43,078 nt of DNA, from contig JAIRPF010000023.1 in the NCBI GenBank assembly GCA_031257115.1, positions 1 through 43,078 on the forward strand, in the 5' to 3' direction. Numbering within the stretch: position 1 is the first letter of the stretch; the number at the start of each line of letters is the position of its first letter. This document shows positions 39,021 through 43,078 of the stretch, in pieces. A program made the translations under genes and the position numbers. Under the pieces are notes generated by a model. That model saw nothing but the letters and a program-made list of their open reading frames with translations. It did not search any database and had not been told where the DNA came from. Origin of the DNA: Accumulibacter sp. GTDB lineage: Bacteria > Pseudomonadota > Gammaproteobacteria > Burkholderiales > Rhodocyclaceae.

Positions 39021-40427
39021 ATGACCGGGAAAACTCTTTACGACAAATTGTGGGAGAGCCACGTGGTCCGCCAGGAGGCGGACGGGACGTGTCTGCTTTA
39101 TATCGACCGCCATCTCGTGCACGAGGTGACCAGTCCGCAGGCCTACGAGGGGCTGCGCCTGGCCGGACGGCGCCCGTGGCGCAGCGGTTCGGTGGTGGCG
39201 GTGGCCGACCACAACACGCCGACCGAGCATTGGGAGCGGGGGATCGAGGACCCGGTTTCCCGCCTGCAGGTCGAGACCCTGGATGCCAACATCGGGGAAT
39301 TCGGCGCGCAGGTCTATTATCCGTTCAGGCACGCCAATCAGGGCATCGTCCACGTCATCGCGCCGGAGAGCGGTGCCACGCTGCCGGGAATGACGGTCGT
39401 TTGCGGCGACAGCCACACGGCGACGCACGGCGCGTTCGGCGCGCTGGCGCACGGCATCGGCACCTCCGAGGTCGAGCACGTGCTGGCCACGCAGACGCTG
39501 GTGCAGAAAAAATCGAAATCGATGCTGATCCGGGTCGACGGCCGGCTGGGGCCGGGCGTCACGGCCAAGGACCTGGCGCTGGCGATCATCCGCCTCATCG
39601 GCACGGCCGGCGGCACGGGCTACTGCGCCGAATTCGCCGGCGCGGCCATCGAGGCGCTGTCGATGGAAGGGCGCATGACGCTGTGCAACCTGGCGATCGA
39701 GGGCGGCGCGCGCGCCGGTCTGGTCGCGGTCGACGACACTACCCTCCGCTATCTCGAAGGCCGCCCGTTCGCGCCGAAAGGCGAAGCCTGGGAGCGGGCC
39801 GTCGCTTACTGGAAGACCTTGAAGTCCGACGCCGACGCGGCGTTCGACGCGGTCGTCGAAATCGACGCCGGCCCGATAGCGCCGCAAGTCACCTGGGGCA
39901 CCTCGCCCGAACAGGTCGCGCCGGTCGGCGACAGGGTGCCGGATCCGGCCGGGGAAAGCGATCCGGTGCGCCGCGCCGGCATCGAGCGCGCGCTGAAATA
40001 CATGGGGCTCGACGCCGGCATGCCGATCACCGACATCCGCGTCGACAAGGTTTTCATCGGCTCGTGCACCAATTCGCGCATCGAGGACCTGCGCGCCGCG
40101 GCGGCCGTGGCCAGGGGCAAGAAGAAAGCGGCCAGCGTCAGGCAGGCGCTGGTCGTGCCGGGGTCGGGCCTCATCAAGCGCCAGGCCGAGGCCGAGGGAC
40201 TCGACAAAATTTTCGTCGAAGCCGGTTTCGAGTGGCGCCAGCCCGGCTGTTCGATGTGCCTGGCGATGAACGCCGACCGCCTGCTGCCGGGCGAGCGTTG
40301 CGCCTCGACGTCCAATCGCAATTTCGAGGGCCGCCAGGGGGCTGGCGGACGCACCCACCTGGTCAGCCCCGCGATGGCCGCCGCCGCCGCCGTCGCCGGT
40401 CATTTCGTCGACGTCCGCCGCGTTTGA
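39021..40427 (+). CDS. leuC: 3-isopropylmalate dehydratase large subunit
   Basis: A 468-residue aconitase-family enzyme of leucine synthesis (2- to 3-isopropylmalate). Motifs: [21 protein letters not shown]-type sequence, [20 protein letters not shown] and [15 protein letters not shown]. The [4Fe-4S] ligands lie in the [15 protein letters not shown] region and in [15 protein letters not shown]. The ATG at 39021 has AGGAGG about 8 bases upstream. It is followed by leuD after 14 bases. Both subunits are needed for activity. Confidence 0.97.
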   Translation: MTGKTLYDKLWESHVVRQEADGTCLLYIDRHLVHEVTSPQAYEGLRLAGRRPWRSGSVVAVADHNTPTEHWERGIEDPVSRLQVETLDANIGEFGAQVYYPFRHANQGIVHVIAPESGATLPGMTVVCGDSHTATHGAFGALAHGIGTSEVEHVLATQTLVQKKSKSMLIRVDGRLGPGVTAKDLALAIIRLIGTAGGTGYCAEFAGAAIEALSMEGRMTLCNLAIEGGARAGLVAVDDTTLRYLEGRPFAPKGEAWERAVAYWKTLKSDADAAFDAVVEIDAGPIAPQVTWGTSPEQVAPVGDRVPDPAGESDPVRRAGIERALKYMGLDAGMPITDIRVDKVFIGSCTNSRIEDLRAAAAVARGKKKAASVRQALVVPGSGLIKRQAEAEGLDKIFVEAGFEWRQPGCSMCLAMNADRLLPGERCASTSNRNFEGRQGAGGRTHLVSPAMAAAAAVAGHFVDVRRV

Positions 40428-40441
40428 AAGGAGATCAACGC

Positions 40442-41083
40442 ATGAAACCCTTCACCCGACTCAATGGCCTCGTTTGCCCGCTCGACCGCGCCAACGTCGA
40501 CACCGACGCGATCATCCCCAAACAGTTCCTGAAATCGATCAAGCGCAGCGGCTTCGGCCCCTATCTGTTCGACGCCTGGCGCTACCTGGACCCCGGCGAA
40601 CCGGACATGGACTGCGCGAACCGTCCGAGGAATCCTGAATTCGTGCTCAACCAGCCGCGTTACCGGGACGCCCGCATCCTGCTCGCGCGCGCCAACTTCG
40701 GCTGCGGTTCGAGCCGCGAGCACGCGCCGTGGGCGATCGGGGATTACGGCTTTCGCGCGATCATCGCCCCCTCGTTCGCCGACATCTTTTTCGCCAACAC
40801 GTTCAAGAACGGACTGCTGCCGATCGTCGCTCCCGCCGAGGCCGTCGACCGCCTGTTCGCGGAATGCGCGGCGAGCGAGGGTTACTCGCTGGACATCGAC
40901 TTGGCCGCGCAGACGGTGACTTCGCCGACCGGATTTTCCTTCGCTTTCGACATCACGCCGCATCGCAAACACTGCCTGCTCAACGGCCTCGACGAAATCG
41001 GACTGACCCTGCGGCACGCCGACGAAATCCGCGCCTTCGAAGCCCGCCACGAAGCGGCCCAGCCCTGGCTGTTCGCCGGGTAA
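40442..41083 (+). CDS. leuD: 3-isopropylmalate dehydratase small subunit
   Basis: A 213-residue swivel-domain subunit. Family sequence: [36 protein letters not shown], the active-site loop [15 protein letters not shown] and [24 protein letters not shown] lies 8 bases before the ATG. In betaproteobacteria leuB often follows leuD; here repeats follow and leuB is not in the window. Confidence 0.97.
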   Translation: MKPFTRLNGLVCPLDRANVDTDAIIPKQFLKSIKRSGFGPYLFDAWRYLDPGEPDMDCANRPRNPEFVLNQPRYRDARILLARANFGCGSSREHAPWAIGDYGFRAIIAPSFADIFFANTFKNGLLPIVAPAEAVDRLFAECAASEGYSLDIDLAAQTVTSPTGFSFAFDITPHRKHCLLNGLDEIGLTLRHADEIRAFEARHEAAQPWLFAG

Positions 41084-41097
41084 AAATGGCAGAAGGC

Positions 41098-41310
41098 GGA
41101 AAATCCTCGACCACGGCGGACGCAACGAAAAACAAAAAAGTCCCGTCATTCCCCTGCTGACAAGCGGGAATCCGGTTCGCCATTGCCTTCGTCGCCTCCT
41201 CTTGTCATTCCAGCGAACGCGGGAATCCAGTTCGTACCCTCCGGCGCGAAGCGCCGCCAAATCAACACCCCTCTCCCACCGGGAGAGGGGCGGGGTAAGG
41301 GAAGTCACCT
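41098..41310. repeat. Family A and B repeats after leuD
   Basis: gaccacggcggacgcaacga (family A, about 41109) is followed by family B elements (gtcattcccctgctgacaag at 41143, then gcgggaatccgg; gtcattccagcgaacgcggg at 41204) and a cccctctcccaccgggagag hairpin near 41269. No gene is supported. Confidence 0.6.
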
Positions 41311-41413
41311 CTCATAACGGAATATCTGGCGGAAGTAGGTATTGGACGATTGTACAGCGGAAGCGGACATGTTCGTGGAAATGAAAGAGCAGGGATGTTG
41401 GGATTCGCTTTGC

Positions 41414-41842
41414 TCACCCCAGCCTGTGCGAGTTTTTCACAAGTTTCCAAATACACCAAAGAAACAACAATCCACCGGTTAATATTGGTTTCCAGGTAGT
41501 GAACTCAACCAACTTAGAAGAAGAATCCAATCTCCAGACCCATAGTCCAAAAACTCCGTAAAATAAAGATAGATGCCAAAAAATCAAATTATTATGAATG
41601 ACTTTGATAAAAATATTTTTGTATCAACACTCAAATGAAATGAATTTATGTGGCCATGGAGCATGTCTATCGTGGAATATTAAAAGAAAGGTGCCTACAA
41701 AAGGTCCGGCTCCACTCATATCCATACAAATTGCTCCTTTACATATACGAGTATTTTCACAAAACAAAAAAAGAAATGATAAAGTGCCAAGAAGAACTAT
41801 ACCAACTGCATTCACAATCACATAAAAGCAATTCCTTTTCAT
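41414..41842 (-). pseudogene. AT-rich membrane-protein gene interrupted by an in-frame TGA
   Basis: From an ATG at 41842 the frame reads MKRNCFYVIVNAVGIVLLGT, a first membrane helix, then CENTRICKGAICMDMSGAGP and a second hydrophobic stretch. It meets TGA at 41624-41626. The same frame then stays open for 69 more codons (NLIFWHLSLFYGVFGLWVWR and ILTGGLLFLWCIWKLVKNS) to a TGA at 41414. Both halves are membrane-like, giving about four helices in total. I take this as a gene broken by one nonsense mutation. No family is recognised. The region is far more AT-rich than the rest of the window, implying transfer. Confidence 0.5.
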
Positions 41843-41929
41843 GGGCTATAAATCCTCACCATTTATTGATTTTTTCCCCTATATGGAATATTAAATTTAG
41901 ACTAGCACTCAATATTTGCGCCTCTTTGT

Positions 41930-42185
41930 TCAACCGCTCTGCGGCGAACACGACGAAAAGCAAGGAAAAACCCCGCCATTCTTTGAATTCGCAGCTTTTT
42001 GGGCTGGAGGCAAGGAACTGGATTCCCGCGTTCGCGGGAATGACCGGGGCTTTCGCCTCCCGCTTTCCGCCGTGTTCGCCATCGCCGTGGTTGATGCTTT
42101 TCGCCTTTCGTTGTGCCCGTCGTGTTCATCGTGGTTGCCGCTTTTCGCTCTTGTCTTTCTCCACGCTCGCCGTGGTCGAAAGAAT
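41930..42185. repeat. Family A and B repeats before the ABC permease
   Basis: ctgcggcgaacacgacgaaa (family A), a family B copy at about 41984-42043 that is nearly identical to 5703-5763 (caaggaactggattcccgcg, hairpin 42022-42041), then ccgccgtgttcgccatcgcc, cccgtcgtgttcatcgtggt and ccacgctcgccgtggtcg. No gene is supported. Confidence 0.65.
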
Positions 42186-42193
42186 TCCCCGAA

Positions 42194-43078
42194 TCATTCG
42201 AGGCGTTTTCTCGATTTCTTCCACGTGACGCCGAGGAAGAAGGCGGCCATCAGGGCGAGCGCCAGGGCGTTTGGCAGGACGATGGGCCAGACGTCGCCGG
42301 CGAGGAACAGCGTCTGCACGATGGATACGAAATAGCGGGCGATGACCAGGTGGGTGATGGCGCGGATGACGATCGGCATGCTGTCGATGTCGAAAATGAA
42401 GCCGGAGAGCATGAAGGCGGGCAGGAAGGTGCCGACGATGGCGATCTGCCCGGCGACGAACTGGCTCTTCGCCAGCGTCGAAATGGTGAGGCCCATGCCC
42501 AGCGCGCCGAGCAGGAACAGCGAGGCGCACGCCCACAGCAGCCAGAACGAGCCGCGCAGGGGAATGTCGAACCATCCGACGGCCATGCCGACGGTCAGCA
42601 ACATGCCGCCCGTGCCGAGGACGAAATAGGCAATGATCTTGCCGAGCAGGATTTCGTTCATGCTCGCCGGCGTCACCAGCAGCGCCTCCAGCGTGCCGCG
42701 CTCCCATTCGCGGGCCATGACCAGCGCGGTGAGCAGGGTGCCGATCAGCGTCATGATCATCGCCACCAGGCCGGGAACGAGAAAGTTCCGGCTTTTCACC
42801 TCGCTGTTGAACCAGATGCGCGGCGCCAGTTCGACCGGCGGGGCGAGCGCCGTTCCGTTGGCGGCGGCGCGGCGCGAAAGCCAGTTGCCCCACGCGCCCT
42901 CGATGTATCCCAGGGTGAGACGCGCCGTGTTCGCGTCGACGCCATTGACGATCGCCTGGATCGGCGCGCCGGCCGGACGGGGCAGGCGGTCGGAAAAGTC
43001 GGCGCGCAGGCGGCCCATGGCGTTGACCGCGCCAGCGCGCCTTGCCCCCTCCGCCTCCGCCCACGCCGGTCTCGGCGC
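42194..43078 (-). CDS. ABC-2 type transporter permease (partial, runs off window)
   Basis: At least 294 residues of an ABC-2 permease, open to the window edge, so its N-terminus lies outside. The visible part has the periplasmic domain (ANTARLTLGYIEGAWGNWLS, RIWFNSEVKSRNFLVPGLVA) and then about five membrane helices. The family landmark ALVMAREWERGTLEALLVTP is present, followed by NEILLGKIIAYFVLG. Similar to YhhJ/YbhS-type exporters that work with an MFP membrane-fusion protein and an ATPase for drugs or other small molecules. An ATG at 43018 is internal. Partner genes probably lie beyond the edge. Confidence 0.88.
   Translation of the reverse strand, partial: APRPAWAEAEGARRAGAVNAMGRLRADFSDRLPRPAGAPIQAIVNGVDANTARLTLGYIEGAWGNWLSRRAAANGTALAPPVELAPRIWFNSEVKSRNFLVPGLVAMIMTLIGTLLTALVMAREWERGTLEALLVTPASMNEILLGKIIAYFVLGTGGMLLTVGMAVGWFDIPLRGSFWLLWACASLFLLGALGMGLTISTLAKSQFVAGQIAIVGTFLPAFMLSGFIFDIDSMPIVIRAITHLVIARYFVSIVQTLFLAGDVWPIVLPNALALALMAAFFLGVTWKKSRKRLE

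Noticed and set aside
41414-41842. Selenocysteine at the in-frame TGA (41624-41626)
   Set aside because: There is no convincing SECIS-like stem directly after the TGA, the protein resembles no selenoprotein family and no sel genes are in the window. A nonsense mutation is simpler.
1-43078. CRISPR arrays, tRNA or rRNA genes
   Set aside because: No regularly spaced identical repeats with unique spacers were seen (the 9-base-period repeats have no spacers), and no tRNA cloverleaf or rRNA sequence was recognised by eye. A tRNA or covariance-model scan would be needed to exclude them fully.

Overview
The window is a GC-rich chromosomal segment. The gene families and arrangements (smpB divergent from ratA-rnfH, the rseP-bamA-skp-lpxD-fabZ-lpxA-lpxB-rnhB string, a CysB-type LysR regulator, leuCD) suggest a betaproteobacterium, and the many short intergenic repeats remind me of Rhodocyclales (Azoarcus/Propionivibrio/Accumulibacter-like). 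That placement is an inference; no rRNA or tRNA gene was seen to confirm it.

Layout. 0.4-4.7 kb: housekeeping genes (small membrane protein, cysB-like regulator, Mrr-like membrane protein, rnfH, ratA, smpB, a DEDDy 3'-5' exonuclease). 4.7-7.2 kb: repeats, a histidine-kinase relic and an alpha/beta hydrolase. 7.7-16.1 kb: a compact ethanolamine microcompartment locus. The activator gene eutR diverges from a minus-strand operon of seven genes: eutB, eutC, eutL, a eutK-like gene, a pduS-like gene, a pduT-like gene and a lipoprotein HAD phosphatase. The operon ends at a good intrinsic terminator. 16.5-17.6 kb: queA. 17.9-21.0 kb: a decayed prophage remnant carrying a frameshifted helicase fragment, a toxin-antitoxin pair, a 57-residue membrane protein, a tail-chaperone-like gene and a truncated gene. 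21.9-31.4 kb: the envelope operon (rseP to lpxB), rnhB and an RNA methyltransferase gene. 31.7-32.3 kb: bioD. 32.4-33.3 kb: a gene fragment with a tandem, diverged 278-bp duplication. 33.9-37.2 kb: frdABCD. 37.8-41.1 kb: an MmyB-type regulator divergent from leuCD, with a palindrome next to the leuC promoter. 41.4-41.9 kb: an AT-rich island with a broken membrane-protein gene. 42.2 kb to the end: an ABC-2 permease gene running off the window.

How it fits together. EutBC splits ethanolamine into acetaldehyde and ammonia using adenosylcobalamin. EutL, the PduT-like protein and the EutK-like protein are shell components. The PduS/PduT pair could move electrons across the shell, for cobalamin reduction or NADH recycling. 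The exported phosphatase resembles phosphorylcholine phosphatase and could release ethanolamine from phosphoethanolamine. The operon contains no aldehyde dehydrogenase, alcohol dehydrogenase, EutA, EutT, canonical hexameric BMC-H or BMC-P pentamer gene, so those must lie elsewhere or be absent. Fumarate reductase points to anaerobic fumarate respiration or fermentation.

Nearly every gene boundary carries members of at least three dispersed repeat families. One forms a perfect 17-bp hairpin inside the eut operon and another sits inside the lpx operon. The best candidates for something new are the Eut/Pdu mosaic locus with its phosphatase, and the 278-bp tandem duplication of a coding tip with its 3' flank.
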